From the NCBI RefSeq assembly GCF_014490785.1, contig NZ_CP051488.1, forward strand, positions 806,001-870,000: a DNA stretch of 64,000 bases, read 5' to 3'. The position numbers and the translations under genes were made by a program. This document shows, in pieces, positions 44,719 through 53,164 of this stretch. The DNA is from Kosakonia sp. SMBL-WEM22 (GTDB taxonomy: Bacteria; Pseudomonadota; Gammaproteobacteria; Enterobacterales; Enterobacteriaceae). Within the stretch, counting starts at the first letter, position 1, and each line of letters opens with the position of its first letter. The notes beneath the pieces were generated by a model. That model saw nothing but the letters and a program-made list of their open reading frames with translations, had not been told where the DNA came from and ran no database searches.

Positions 44719-44735
44719 TATGGACAATTGGTTTC
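44719..44735 (+). promoter_or_regulatory. araO2 looping half-site in the araC leader
   Basis: TATGGACAATTGGTTTC is the E. coli araO2 core. Its centre is about 212 bases from the centre of araI1, close to the E. coli distance used for AraC-mediated repression looping. Confidence 0.8.
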
Positions 44736-44763
44736 CTTGTCGGGTAGGGGAGTAATGCGTTTT

Positions 44764-45609
44764 ATGGCCGAATCTCAAAATGATCCACTGCTGCCCGGGT
44801 ACTCGTTTAACGCGCACCTGGTGGCGGGTCTGACGCCGATTGAATCGGAAAGCTATCTCGACTTTTTTGTTGACCGACCGCTGGGGATGAAGGGTTATAT
44901 CCTCAACCTGACGGTGCGCGGCGAAGGCGTGGTGATGAACCAGGGCAAACAGTTTATCTGCCGCCCCGGCGATATTCTGCTCTTTCCCCCCGGCGAGATT
45001 CACCACTATGGCCGCCACCCTGACGCCGAGGCGTGGTATCACCAGTGGGTCTACTTCCGTCCGCGCGCCTACTGGCAGGAGTGGCTAAACTGGCCGACGC
45101 TCTTCGCGCAAACCGGTTTTTACCGCCCGGATGATGCGCATATGGATCGCTTTCGCGACCTTTTCGCGCAAATTATCGATGCCGGGCAGAGCGCTGGTCG
45201 CTACGCTGAACATCTGGCGATCAACCTGCTCGAACAGTTGCTGCTGCGGCGCATGGAGGCGATTAACGAATCCCTCAATCCGCCGCTTGATAACCGCGTG
45301 CGTGACGCCTGCCAGTACATCAGCGACCACCTTTCTGATAACCATTTTGATATCGCCAGCGTCGCGCAGCATGTCTGCCTCTCGCCGTCGCGGCTGTCGC
45401 ATCTCTTTCGCCAGCAACTGGGCGTGAGCGTGCTGAGTTGGCGCGAAGATCAGCGCATCAGCCAGGCGAAACTGCTGCTCAGCACCACGCGGATGCCGAT
45501 TGCCAGCGTTGGGCGTAACGTCGGCTTCGACGACCAGCTCTACTTTTCCCGGGTGTTTAAAAAGTGCACCGGTGCCAGCCCGAGCGAGTTTCGTGCTGGA
45601 TGTGAATGA
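44764..45609 (+). CDS. araC: Arabinose operon regulator AraC
   Basis: This 281-residue AraC/XylS-family protein represses araBAD by looping without arabinose and activates it with arabinose. The cupin arabinose-binding and dimer domain is about 1-170 (PGDILLFPPGEIHHYGRHP) and the double helix-turn-helix domain about 175-281 (DIASVAQHVCLSPSRLSHLF, GFDDQLYFSRVFKKCTGASP). The start gives MAESQNDPLLPGYSF; ATG at 44755 would sit too close to AGGGGAG. It ends about 11 residues before the E. coli C-terminus, which is not needed for DNA binding. Confidence 0.97.
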   Translation: MAESQNDPLLPGYSFNAHLVAGLTPIESESYLDFFVDRPLGMKGYILNLTVRGEGVVMNQGKQFICRPGDILLFPPGEIHHYGRHPDAEAWYHQWVYFRPRAYWQEWLNWPTLFAQTGFYRPDDAHMDRFRDLFAQIIDAGQSAGRYAEHLAINLLEQLLLRRMEAINESLNPPLDNRVRDACQYISDHLSDNHFDIASVAQHVCLSPSRLSHLFRQQLGVSVLSWREDQRISQAKLLLSTTRMPIASVGRNVGFDDQLYFSRVFKKCTGASPSEFRAGCE

Positions 45610-45735
45610 AGCGTAAAGAATGGAAATAATCTGTTCTTCAATCTGACATAAGTGGTAAAGATTCAGATAATTGAAAGCTTGACGGTGGCGGAGGCGCTCC
45701 GCAGAATCCGGCGTTCAATCTGAACAGGATCCTTT

Positions 45736-46506
45736 ATGGAAGCATTGCTGGAACACTTTATTACCCAGTCAGCTATGTACTCGCTGGTGGCGATTGCGCT
45801 GGTCGCTTTTTTTGAGTCGCTGGCGCTGGTAGGGCTGATCCTTCCCGGCACGGTGATGATGGCGGCGCTGGGCGCACTGATTGGCAGCGGGGAAGTTAAT
45901 TTCTGGCATGCGTGGCTGGCGGGCATTGTCGGCTGCCTGCTCGGCGACTGGCTCTCCTTCTGGCTCGGCTGGCGCTTTAAAAAGCCGCTGCACCGCTGGT
46001 CTTTCCTGAAAAAGCACAAAGCGCTGCTCGATAAGACCGAACACGCGCTGCATGAGCACAGCCTGTTTACCATCCTGGTCGGGCGCTTTGTCGGCCCGAC
46101 GCGCCCGCTGGTGCCGATGGTCGCCGGGATGCTCGATCTGCCGATCCGCAAATTTTTACCGCCGAATATTATTGGCTGCCTGCTGTGGCCGCCCTTCTAC
46201 TTCCTGCCGGGTATCCTTGCCGGTGCGGCGATCGATATTCCTGCCGATATGCAGAGCAGCAGCTTTAAATGGCTGCTGCTGCTGACGGCGATTGTGCTCT
46301 GGCTGGCCTGTTGGCTCTGCTGGCGGCTGTGGCGCGCGGGGAAATCGGGCAGCGATCGCTTAACGGCGTACCTGCCGCGGCAGCGCCTGCTCTGGTTGGC
46401 TCCGGGCACGATGGTGATTGCTATCGCCGCGGTAGTTATGCTGGCGAAACACCCGCTGATGCCGATCTATCTCAATATTCTCGGCAAGGTGATCCGCGGT
46501 CACTGA
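45736..46506 (+). CDS. yabI: DedA-family inner-membrane protein YabI
   Basis: This 256-residue membrane protein belongs to the DedA/SNARE-associated family, whose members are linked to undecaprenyl phosphate or phospholipid flipping and membrane homeostasis. The motifs FFESLALVGLILPGTVMM and GRFVGPTRPLVPMVAGM, with the family Gly/Arg residues, are conserved; the last third adds more membrane segments. The function of YabI itself is not established. Its 3' end overlaps the converging thiQ by 7 bases. Confidence 0.94.
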   Translation: MEALLEHFITQSAMYSLVAIALVAFFESLALVGLILPGTVMMAALGALIGSGEVNFWHAWLAGIVGCLLGDWLSFWLGWRFKKPLHRWSFLKKHKALLDKTEHALHEHSLFTILVGRFVGPTRPLVPMVAGMLDLPIRKFLPPNIIGCLLWPPFYFLPGILAGAAIDIPADMQSSSFKWLLLLTAIVLWLACWLCWRLWRAGKSGSDRLTAYLPRQRLLWLAPGTMVIAIAAVVMLAKHPLMPIYLNILGKVIRGH

Positions 46507-47201
46507 GCCTGAATGCCGAGCAGGGCGGAGACCGGCGCGTTGCCGCGAAGCAGCGTGTCGGTTGCGCCATCCCAGGCGATACGCCCCTCTGCAACCACCA
46601 GCGCACGTTCAGCAATGCGCGCGGCATCCTCCACGCTGTGCGACACCATCAGCAGCGTTAACTGCTGGCGGCGGCAGACGTTCTGCACCAGCGCCAGCAT
46701 CTCCTGGCGCAGAGCGGGATCGAGCGCGGAGAAAGGCTCATCCAGCAGCAGCAGCGGCTGTTCACGCACCAGACAGCGCGCTAAGGCCACGCGCTGGCGC
46801 TGGCCGCCGGAGAGCTGATCCGGCTGCCGCTCGAGCAGCGCCTCCAGCCCCATGGTGGCAGCAATCTCATTGAGCTTCTCCCGCTGCGCGGCATTCAGCT
46901 TCAACCCCGGATGTAAACCAAGGCCAATATTCTGCCGCACAGTCAGGTGGGTGAAGAGGTTATTTTCCTGAAAAAGCATCGACACCGGACGGCGCGCGGG
47001 CGGTGTGCGGGTGTGATCTTCATCGCCGAGTAAAATCGTGCCGCTGGCAGGGGTGATAAACCCGGCAATCAGGTTCAGCAGCGTACTCTTGCCCGCACCG
47101 CTGGGGCCGAGAATAGCAATCTGCTCACCCCGTTCGGCTGCAAGCGTAAAGCGCATCGGCAGGTGTTCGTAAAGCCAGGTGACATCAATCAGTCTTAGCA
47201 T
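46500..47201 (-). CDS. thiQ: Thiamine ABC transporter ATP-binding protein
   Basis: This 233-residue ATPase drives thiamine and thiamine-phosphate import. Walker A GPSGAGKST, the Q-loop FQENNLF, signature LSGGQRQRVALARCLV, Walker B LLLLDEPFSALD and the H-loop SHSVEDA are all present. The ATG at 47201 gives MLRLIDVTWLYEHLP and overlaps the end of thiP by 17 bases, as in E. coli; a start 7 codons earlier is less likely. Confidence 0.97.
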   Translation of the reverse strand: MLRLIDVTWLYEHLPMRFTLAAERGEQIAILGPSGAGKSTLLNLIAGFITPASGTILLGDEDHTRTPPARRPVSMLFQENNLFTHLTVRQNIGLGLHPGLKLNAAQREKLNEIAATMGLEALLERQPDQLSGGQRQRVALARCLVREQPLLLLDEPFSALDPALRQEMLALVQNVCRRQQLTLLMVSHSVEDAARIAERALVVAEGRIAWDGATDTLLRGNAPVSALLGIQAQ

Positions 47202-48795
47202 GGCGGCCCGGTAGTTTTTCAATCACAGTGAAGAGTAAAAAGCAGAGCAGCAGCAGGATCAGCGCGGTGACGGCACCATCCTGGCTGCGGTAAGAACCGA
47301 TTTGCTGATAGAGATAGAAGGGCAGCGTGCGGAAATCCTCATTGCCGAACAGCGCCACTACGCCGAAATCACCAATCGACAGCACGCAGGCAAAGGCCAG
47401 CGCCTGCGCCAGCGGGCGTTTCAGCGCGCGCAGCTCCACCACCCACAGGCGGCGAAAACCGGCAATATCGAGCGACTGGCAGAGCAGCGCATACCGCGCG
47501 GTAAGATCGCGCATCGGGTTTTCCAGCACCTTCAACGCATAGGGGATCGCCATCAGCGCGTTGGTGAATATCACGATGCCATCGGCGGAGTCGGGCAAGC
47601 CAATGGTGTTATTGAGCAGCAGGAAAAAGCCGGTCGCCAGCACAATCCCCGGCATCGCCAGAATCAGCATACCGCTCAGTTCGAGCGCCTGCCCGGCGGT
47701 TGTGCGGTAGCGCGCGCGCAGTTCGCGGCTGCTCCACAGCAGCATCATCGTCAGAATTACGCAGAGCAGCCCGGCGACCACTGCGATGCGCAGCGACGTC
47801 CACACCGCCTGCCACAGCACCGGCTCGGCCAGCACCTTAAGCAAACTGACATTAAGCCCGTCGACAATAACCGCCAGTAACGGCGGCAGCATCAGCAGCA
47901 GTGCCAGCACAATTAATAGCGTATCGGCGATACGGCTAAACCCGCTGCTCTGTGGGTCACGCCAGCCCTGAATATGATGGCTGCCGACGGCGAAAGCTTT
48001 ACTCATCCGCTGGCTTAACAGCACCAGCCCGAGGCAGCAGATCATCTGGATTATCGCCAGCATCGCCGCGCGGGCGGGATCGAAATCAAAGCTGAGCGCC
48101 TGGTAGATGGCAAGCTCAATGGTGGTTGCCTGCGGGCCGCCGCCGAGCGACAGTACAGTGGCGAAACTGGCGAAGCAGAGCATAAAGATCAGCGCTGCCA
48201 CCGGCGGGATCTGGCGGCGCAGCCAGGGCCACTCGACAAAGCGAAAGAAGGCCCAGCCGCGCATCCCGAGCTGGGCTGCCAGCTGGCGCTGCTCACCGGG
48301 GATCTGCTCCAGCGCTTGCAGCAGCAGGCGCGAGGCCATCGGCAGGTTAAAGAAGAGGTGCGCCAGCAGGATGCCCTGTAAGCCGTAGGGCGAAAAAGTC
48401 CACTCAATGCCGAGCATCTGGCAGAGCGCGGCGAGCCACCCCTGGCGACCATAGACGCTGAGAATGCCAAACACCGCCACCAGCACCGGCAGGATCAGCG
48501 TCATCGCGCACAGGCGCAGCAGCAACTGGCGGCCGGGAAAACGACGCCGATAGAGCGCACGGGCAAGGAAAATGGCGGGCACCACGGAGAGCAGGGCGGA
48601 GAGAAACGCCTGCCAGAAGGAGAAACGCACCACGTGCCACAGGTAGCTGTCCGACAAAAAGTCAGATATTCCTCCGACAGGTGCGTTTTGCCACAGCGCG
48701 AAAAAGGCTGCCAGCGCCACCGCCACCATCAGCGTGGCGGCGGTGAGGCCAGGAAGCAGCCAGCCGGGGATTAGCGGCTGACGGCGCGTTGCCAC
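47185..48795 (-). CDS. thiP: Thiamine ABC transporter permease
   Basis: This 536-residue permease has about 12 membrane segments in two homologous halves, each with an EAA-type loop that contacts ThiQ (AAQLGMRGWAFFRFVEWPWL and a second near residue 460). GTG at 48795 is preferred: it gives (M)ATRRQPLIPGW and the E. coli length. An in-frame ATG four codons upstream (48807) lacks a better ribosome site. Either start overlaps the end of thiB. Confidence 0.93.
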   Translation of the reverse strand: MATRRQPLIPGWLLPGLTAATLMVAVALAAFFALWQNAPVGGISDFLSDSYLWHVVRFSFWQAFLSALLSVVPAIFLARALYRRRFPGRQLLLRLCAMTLILPVLVAVFGILSVYGRQGWLAALCQMLGIEWTFSPYGLQGILLAHLFFNLPMASRLLLQALEQIPGEQRQLAAQLGMRGWAFFRFVEWPWLRRQIPPVAALIFMLCFASFATVLSLGGGPQATTIELAIYQALSFDFDPARAAMLAIIQMICCLGLVLLSQRMSKAFAVGSHHIQGWRDPQSSGFSRIADTLLIVLALLLMLPPLLAVIVDGLNVSLLKVLAEPVLWQAVWTSLRIAVVAGLLCVILTMMLLWSSRELRARYRTTAGQALELSGMLILAMPGIVLATGFFLLLNNTIGLPDSADGIVIFTNALMAIPYALKVLENPMRDLTARYALLCQSLDIAGFRRLWVVELRALKRPLAQALAFACVLSIGDFGVVALFGNEDFRTLPFYLYQQIGSYRSQDGAVTALILLLLCFLLFTVIEKLPGRHAKTD

Positions 48796-49754
48796 GAGGC
48801 TATCCATGCTGCGCGCTGGGCGGCCACCTCTTGCGGCGAGAATTGCAGCGAGGTTTGCGGTTTCTCAAGTTGGTCAAAACCGGCGGGCAGCGTGACGTTG
48901 CTCACCGGATACATCCAGTTGCCAGCAGGGATAGCGCTCTGGAAGGCGGGTGAAACCATAAATTTAAGGAATTTCTCCGCCAGCTCCGGCTGTTTGCTGG
49001 CGGCGGTGCGTGCCGCAACTTCAACCTGCAGGTAGTGGCCTTCGCTGAAGTTCGCCGCCGCGTAGTTCTCTTCCTTCTCTTCGATGATGTGGTAGGCAGG
49101 CGAGGTGGTGTAGCTCAGCACCAGATCGCTCTCGCCTTTCAAAAAGAGGCCGTAGGCTTCGCTCCACCCTTTGGTGACGGTAACGGTTTTGCCCGCCAGC
49201 TTTTGCCAGGCTTCAGGGGCTTTATCGCCATAGACTTTCTGCATCCACAGCAGCAGGCCGAGCCCAGGCGTGCTGGTGCGCGGATCTTCATAAATCACCC
49301 GCCACTTCTGGTCGCTTTCGACCAGCTCTTTCAGGCTCTTCGGCGGATTTTTCAGTTTGGTTTTGTCATAGACGAAGGCGAACCAGCCGTAATCGAACGG
49401 CACAAAGGTCTCATTGTTCCATCCGCCTGGCACCTTAACCGCGTCATCCGGCACGCCGCTTTTGGCGAAGAGTTTGGTCTGGGTCGCGGCTTCCAGCAGG
49501 TTGTTATCGAGACCGAGCACGACATCTGCCTTGCTCTTTTTGCCCTCCATACGCAGACGATTGAGCAGTGAGACGCCATCTTCCAGCGCCACGAACTTCA
49601 GCTCGCAGTTACAGTCGGCTTCAAAGGCTTTTTTTACCGCAGGGCCAGGACCCCATTCGGCGGCGAAGGAGTCATAGGTGTAGACGGTCAGGATAGGTTT
49701 AGCGAAAACGGGCGCGGCAACTAACAGCAGCAGTGACAACGATTTTTTTAACAC
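48771..49754 (-). CDS. thiB: Thiamine-binding periplasmic protein (GTG start)
   Basis: This 327-residue solute-binding protein delivers thiamine, TMP and TPP to ThiPQ. The signal peptide ends AAPVFA before KPILTVYTYDSF. GTG at 49754 is chosen because GAGG lies 7 bases upstream and the length then equals E. coli; the ATG at 49766 overlaps that ribosome site. Two Cys in FEADCNCELK are conserved. A TPP riboswitch lies just upstream. Confidence 0.95.
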   Translation of the reverse strand: MLKKSLSLLLLVAAPVFAKPILTVYTYDSFAAEWGPGPAVKKAFEADCNCELKFVALEDGVSLLNRLRMEGKKSKADVVLGLDNNLLEAATQTKLFAKSGVPDDAVKVPGGWNNETFVPFDYGWFAFVYDKTKLKNPPKSLKELVESDQKWRVIYEDPRTSTPGLGLLLWMQKVYGDKAPEAWQKLAGKTVTVTKGWSEAYGLFLKGESDLVLSYTTSPAYHIIEEKEENYAAANFSEGHYLQVEVAARTAASKQPELAEKFLKFMVSPAFQSAIPAGNWMYPVSNVTLPAGFDQLEKPQTSLQFSPQEVAAQRAAWIASWQRAVSR

Positions 49755-49792
49755 TTTGCACCTCATAAATGGGTGGCAAAGGATTTTGAGAG

Positions 49793-49884
49793 AGCCTCAA
49801 ATCCCTTCGCCGGCGTTATCCGGATCAGGTTCGACGGGTATTTTCTCAGCACGCGCGTGAAGCGCAGCACCCCGTTGAGAACGG
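49793..49884 (-). promoter_or_regulatory. TPP riboswitch (THI element) controlling thiBPQ
   Basis: The minus strand contains the conserved THI-box elements in order: ACGGGGTGC, CTGAGA, ACCCGT-CGAACCTGATC, CCGGATAACGCCGGCG and AAGGGA. The thiB ribosome site lies about 30 bases later, so TPP probably controls translation start or early termination. Confidence 0.95.
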
Positions 49885-49920
49885 CGCTATTGTAATGATT
49901 TGGTAAACAATCTGAAAGCA

Positions 49921-51576
49921 TTACGGATCCGGCGGCGCAAACCAGGCCGATTTAAAGTCAAACCAGCCGAGGGTATTCATGCGCAGCCCGCGCATGGTGC
50001 GCTGCCCCTGGATGCGAAGCCAGTGATGGATCAGCGGTACAATCGCTTTACTCGCCAGCAGCTGTTGCGACCACATCGCCAGGTTCATCTCCCCGGCGCG
50101 CCAGCGCGCGGCGTCCGCCTGCCAGTCGCGCGGGATGCAGTGTTGCAGCAACGGCACTTCATAGAGGTTAGCGAAAACCGAGAAATCGAGCGGTAGCGTG
50201 AAGTTGGCGCTGTTAAGCCAGATATCGCTCTCTGTTTCGCCGCGGTGCCAGGCATCGTAATCCACCTCCTCAATCAGTAACTTAACGCCATGTTCTGCCA
50301 GCAGCGTGCTCATGGTGTGGGCGATGGCCTGGTGCTCGTTATGCTCGCGGTAGAAGGTGAGGGTCAGCGTCTCCAGCCCGGCGGGTTTCTCACCGCTGCC
50401 GGGGCGCGCGTGGTGCCAGCGCGGCAGTAAGCCGTAGGCGGGAAACCAGTAGCGCTGGTTCTGTTCGCTGGCGTGCCACAGCAGATTTGTTGGCGAGAGG
50501 ATCCGGCTTACCCACTCGCGCACTGCCGGGTTTGCACCACGGCTGGATCGCGCGTCAAACAGCAAATAGTAGCAGCCCTCTTCGAGACGGCTCTCCACCG
50601 CTTTTTCGCCCTCGGTTGGCCCTTCAAGCGTCAGGCCGCAAGTGGTCTCATCTCCAACATCTGGTAACACCCAGACATTTACTTCATCAATCAGGGCGCG
50701 AAACCCAAAGTAATCCTCAAAGGCGTGGATTTTTAGCTGGTTGCGGGTGTTGCGCATTACCGCGTAAGGGCCAGTGCCAATCGGCTGGCTGGCAAAGTTC
50801 GCCAGCGTCTCCCACTCCTGCGGCAGGATCATTGCTGGCACGTGACCCATTAGCCACGGCAGCCAGCTGTCGGGCTGCAAGAGGTGAATGTCAAGGGTCC
50901 ACGGCGTCGGCGAAACGATATCGCGGATATGGGAGTAGAGCGGCAGGGCGCTGGCACGCCGCAGGGAGGCGATAACATCCGCCATCTCCAGCTCGCGGCC
51001 GTGGTGAAAGTGGATGCCGGGGCGTAAGTAGAAGCGCCAGTGCAGGGGAGAGATCGCTTTCCAGTGGTGAGCAATATCGGCTTCCAGTTCCCCGTTTTCC
51101 TCATTTATGCGCGTCAGGGTGCTGAATATCTGCCGCGCCATATGGGTTTCGGAGCGGCGCAGCGGCGAGCCGGGCAGCAGGTTGCGCAGCGGGCGGTAGT
51201 AGAGCACGCGCAGGATGTGCCGCCCCTGGCGAAAACTGCGGCCAAGATGCGACACCAGCATCTGGCGCACCGCGGCTTTATCGCCCACCAGCTGCACCAG
51301 TTGATCGATGCGATCCTGCTCGAGCAGATCTTCCGCCCGCTGCTGCTGCAACGCCAGGCCGGTGTAGAGGAAGGTGAGGCGCGAGCGTTTACCGCGCCCG
51401 GCTTCTGCTTCCCAGGTGAGCCAGCCGCGCATCTGCATGGTGTTGAGCAGAGTGCGCATATGGCGGCGGGAGCAGCTAAGCAGCTCCGCCAGCTCGTTGA
51501 GCGTGGTTTCCTGAGATTTTCCATCGCAGCATTGCCACAGACGGATGAACTGTTGTTGCAGGCGACCAGAGGACAT
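49921..51576 (-). CDS. sgrR: Transcriptional activator SgrR of sugar-phosphate stress
   Basis: This 551-residue protein has an N-terminal winged helix (about 1-110, LNELAELLSCSRRHMRTLLNTM) and a C-terminal domain like periplasmic oligopeptide-binding proteins (SBP_bac_5, about 160-480), which probably senses accumulated sugar phosphate or a related metabolite. It activates divergent sgrS and represses itself. Length equals E. coli SgrR. Confidence 0.97.
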   Translation of the reverse strand: MSSGRLQQQFIRLWQCCDGKSQETTLNELAELLSCSRRHMRTLLNTMQMRGWLTWEAEAGRGKRSRLTFLYTGLALQQQRAEDLLEQDRIDQLVQLVGDKAAVRQMLVSHLGRSFRQGRHILRVLYYRPLRNLLPGSPLRRSETHMARQIFSTLTRINEENGELEADIAHHWKAISPLHWRFYLRPGIHFHHGRELEMADVIASLRRASALPLYSHIRDIVSPTPWTLDIHLLQPDSWLPWLMGHVPAMILPQEWETLANFASQPIGTGPYAVMRNTRNQLKIHAFEDYFGFRALIDEVNVWVLPDVGDETTCGLTLEGPTEGEKAVESRLEEGCYYLLFDARSSRGANPAVREWVSRILSPTNLLWHASEQNQRYWFPAYGLLPRWHHARPGSGEKPAGLETLTLTFYREHNEHQAIAHTMSTLLAEHGVKLLIEEVDYDAWHRGETESDIWLNSANFTLPLDFSVFANLYEVPLLQHCIPRDWQADAARWRAGEMNLAMWSQQLLASKAIVPLIHHWLRIQGQRTMRGLRMNTLGWFDFKSAWFAPPDP

Positions 51577-51643
51577 AAAAGAGGAACTCCCGGCAAAAAT
51601 TCAGCAATTTATTTATCCCTATATTAAGCCGATACTTCTCTGC

Positions 51644-51776
51644 GATGAAAGCGAGGAGGCGCATAGCGAAGTGGGGAATGACGACGCGTGTGGAAAAACT
51701 GACTCGCCCGAATCATGTGTGACTGAGTATTAAGTGCGAATGCACCCGCCAGCAAAATGTTTTTGCTGGCTTTTTT
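51644..51776 (+). ncRNA. sgrS: SgrS small RNA, short form lacking sgrT
   Basis: The start GATGAAAGCGAGG resembles the SgrS 5' end, and the 3' half keeps the E. coli ptsG-pairing core CATGTGTGACTGAGTATT (51715-51732), a small hairpin (GTGC/GCAC) and a terminator GCCAGCAAAA/TTTTGCTGGC with a T run. GATACT at 51631-51636 is a plausible -10. The length of about 133 bases is well below the 227 of E. coli: most of the sgrT coding region is missing and no start codon fits the short remnant. Ends are estimates. Confidence 0.88.
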
Positions 51777-51822
51777 CGTTTAAGCTTGCGTCGCTTTTTT
51801 CCGCTTTTAACAAGGAAATGCC

Positions 51823-53001
51823 ATGCTCTGGTTGATGACGATGGGACGCCGCATGAATGGTGTCTACGTTGCCTTTATGATCGTCGCCTTTATGATGGGC
51901 GTCGCCGGTGCGGTACAGGCTCCGACGCTGAGCCTGTTTCTCAGCCGCGAAGTGGGGGCTGAGCCCTTCTGGATCGGGCTGTTTTATACCGTCAACGCCA
52001 TTGCCGGGATCCTCGTCAGCCTTGCGCTGGCAAAACGATCTGACAGTCAGGGCGACCGGCGCAAGCTGATCCTCTTTTGCTGCCTGATGGCGGTGGGCAA
52101 CGCGCTGCTGTTCGCGTTTAACCGCCACTATCTGACTTTAATCACCTGCGGCGTGCTGCTGGCTGCGCTTGCCAGCACCGCGATGCCGCAGCTTTTCGCG
52201 CTGGCGCGTGAGTACGCCGACAGCTCGGCGCGGGAAGTGGTGATGTTCAGTTCGATTATGCGCGCGCAGCTCTCGCTGGCGTGGGTTATCGGGCCGCCGC
52301 TGGCGTTTATGCTGGCGCTCAATTATGGCTTTGTCGCCATGTTCTCTATCGCCGCCGGGCTGTTTATTGTCAGCCTGGTGCTGATTGCCTTCTGGCTACC
52401 GTCGGTGCCGCGGGTTGAGCAGCCTGCCGACGTCGCCGTCACGCAGGTAAGCGGCTGGCGTGACAGCAATGTGCGTATGCTGTTTATCGCCTCGACGCTG
52501 ATGTGGACCTGCAACACCATGTACATTATCGATATGCCGCTGTGGATAAGCCTTGAACTGGGGCTGCCGGATAAGCTGGCGGGTATTTTGATGGGCACAG
52601 CCGCCGGCCTTGAGATCCCGGCGATGATCCTTGCGGGCTACTTTGTGAAGCGATTCGGTAAGCGGCGGATGATGCTGATCGCCGTTGCAGCAGGTGTGCT
52701 GTTCTATATCGGCCTGCTCTTATTCCATAGCCAGACAGCGCTGCTGCTGTTGCAGTTTTTCAACGCGGTGTTTATCGGTATTGTCGCCGGGATCGGCATG
52801 CTGTGGTTCCAGGATTTAATGCCGGGCAGGGCCGGTTCAGCGACCACGCTCTTTACCAACAGTATCTCCACCGGCGTGATTCTGGCAGGCGTTATCCAGG
52901 GGGCGTTGGCGCAAAGTTTTGGTCACGGCTCGGTCTATTGGGGTATTGCCGGGCTGTCGGTGGTGACGCTGCTCCTCACCAGCCGGGTGAAGGATGTGTA
53001 A
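51823..53001 (+). CDS. setA: Sugar efflux transporter SetA
   Basis: This 392-residue MFS protein has 12 membrane segments and exports glucosides, lactose and some sugar analogues. Sequences such as GVAGAVQAPTLSLFLSREV, RSDSQGDRRKL (loop 2-3) and QDLMPGRAGSATTLFTNSIS are characteristic of the Set family. AAGGAAA precedes the ATG. It follows sgrS directly and may share its transcript during sugar-phosphate stress. Confidence 0.96.
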   Translation: MLWLMTMGRRMNGVYVAFMIVAFMMGVAGAVQAPTLSLFLSREVGAEPFWIGLFYTVNAIAGILVSLALAKRSDSQGDRRKLILFCCLMAVGNALLFAFNRHYLTLITCGVLLAALASTAMPQLFALAREYADSSAREVVMFSSIMRAQLSLAWVIGPPLAFMLALNYGFVAMFSIAAGLFIVSLVLIAFWLPSVPRVEQPADVAVTQVSGWRDSNVRMLFIASTLMWTCNTMYIIDMPLWISLELGLPDKLAGILMGTAAGLEIPAMILAGYFVKRFGKRRMMLIAVAAGVLFYIGLLLFHSQTALLLLQFFNAVFIGIVAGIGMLWFQDLMPGRAGSATTLFTNSISTGVILAGVIQGALAQSFGHGSVYWGIAGLSVVTLLLTSRVKDV

Positions 53002-53019
53002 GGCGCGGTGCGGCTGGAT

Positions 53020-53106
53020 TGCCGGATGGCGCTAACGCTTATCCGGCCTACTCGTTACATTTGCATTGTTACCCGTAGGCCGGATAAGGCAACGCCGCCA
53101 TCCGGC
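53020..53106. repeat. REP pair (BIME) between setA and leuD
   Basis: One unit at 53020-53051 (TGCCGGATGGCG to ATCCGGCCTA) and an opposite one at 53075-53106 (GTAGGCCGGATAAGG to CATCCGGC). Confidence 0.85.
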
Positions 53107-53123
53107 AAACAAACCCGCACGAT

Positions 53124-53155
53124 GCTGATTACCGGATAACCATCCGGCAATCAGC
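53124..53155 (-). terminator. Hairpin after leuD, REP-like
   Basis: GCTGATT-A-CCGGAT pairs with ATCCGG-C-AATCAGC, giving 13 base pairs with one mismatch and a four-base loop, 9 bases past the leuD stop. No T tract follows. It probably protects or ends the leuABCD message. Confidence 0.5.
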
Positions 53156-53164
53156 TTCAGGCTA

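Noticed and set aside
51545..51733. A 62-codon frame over sgrS as a possible SgrT
   Set aside because: It starts inside sgrR on the opposite strand, before the sRNA start, and only its last few residues lie where sgrT would be; no SgrT-like N-terminus is seen.
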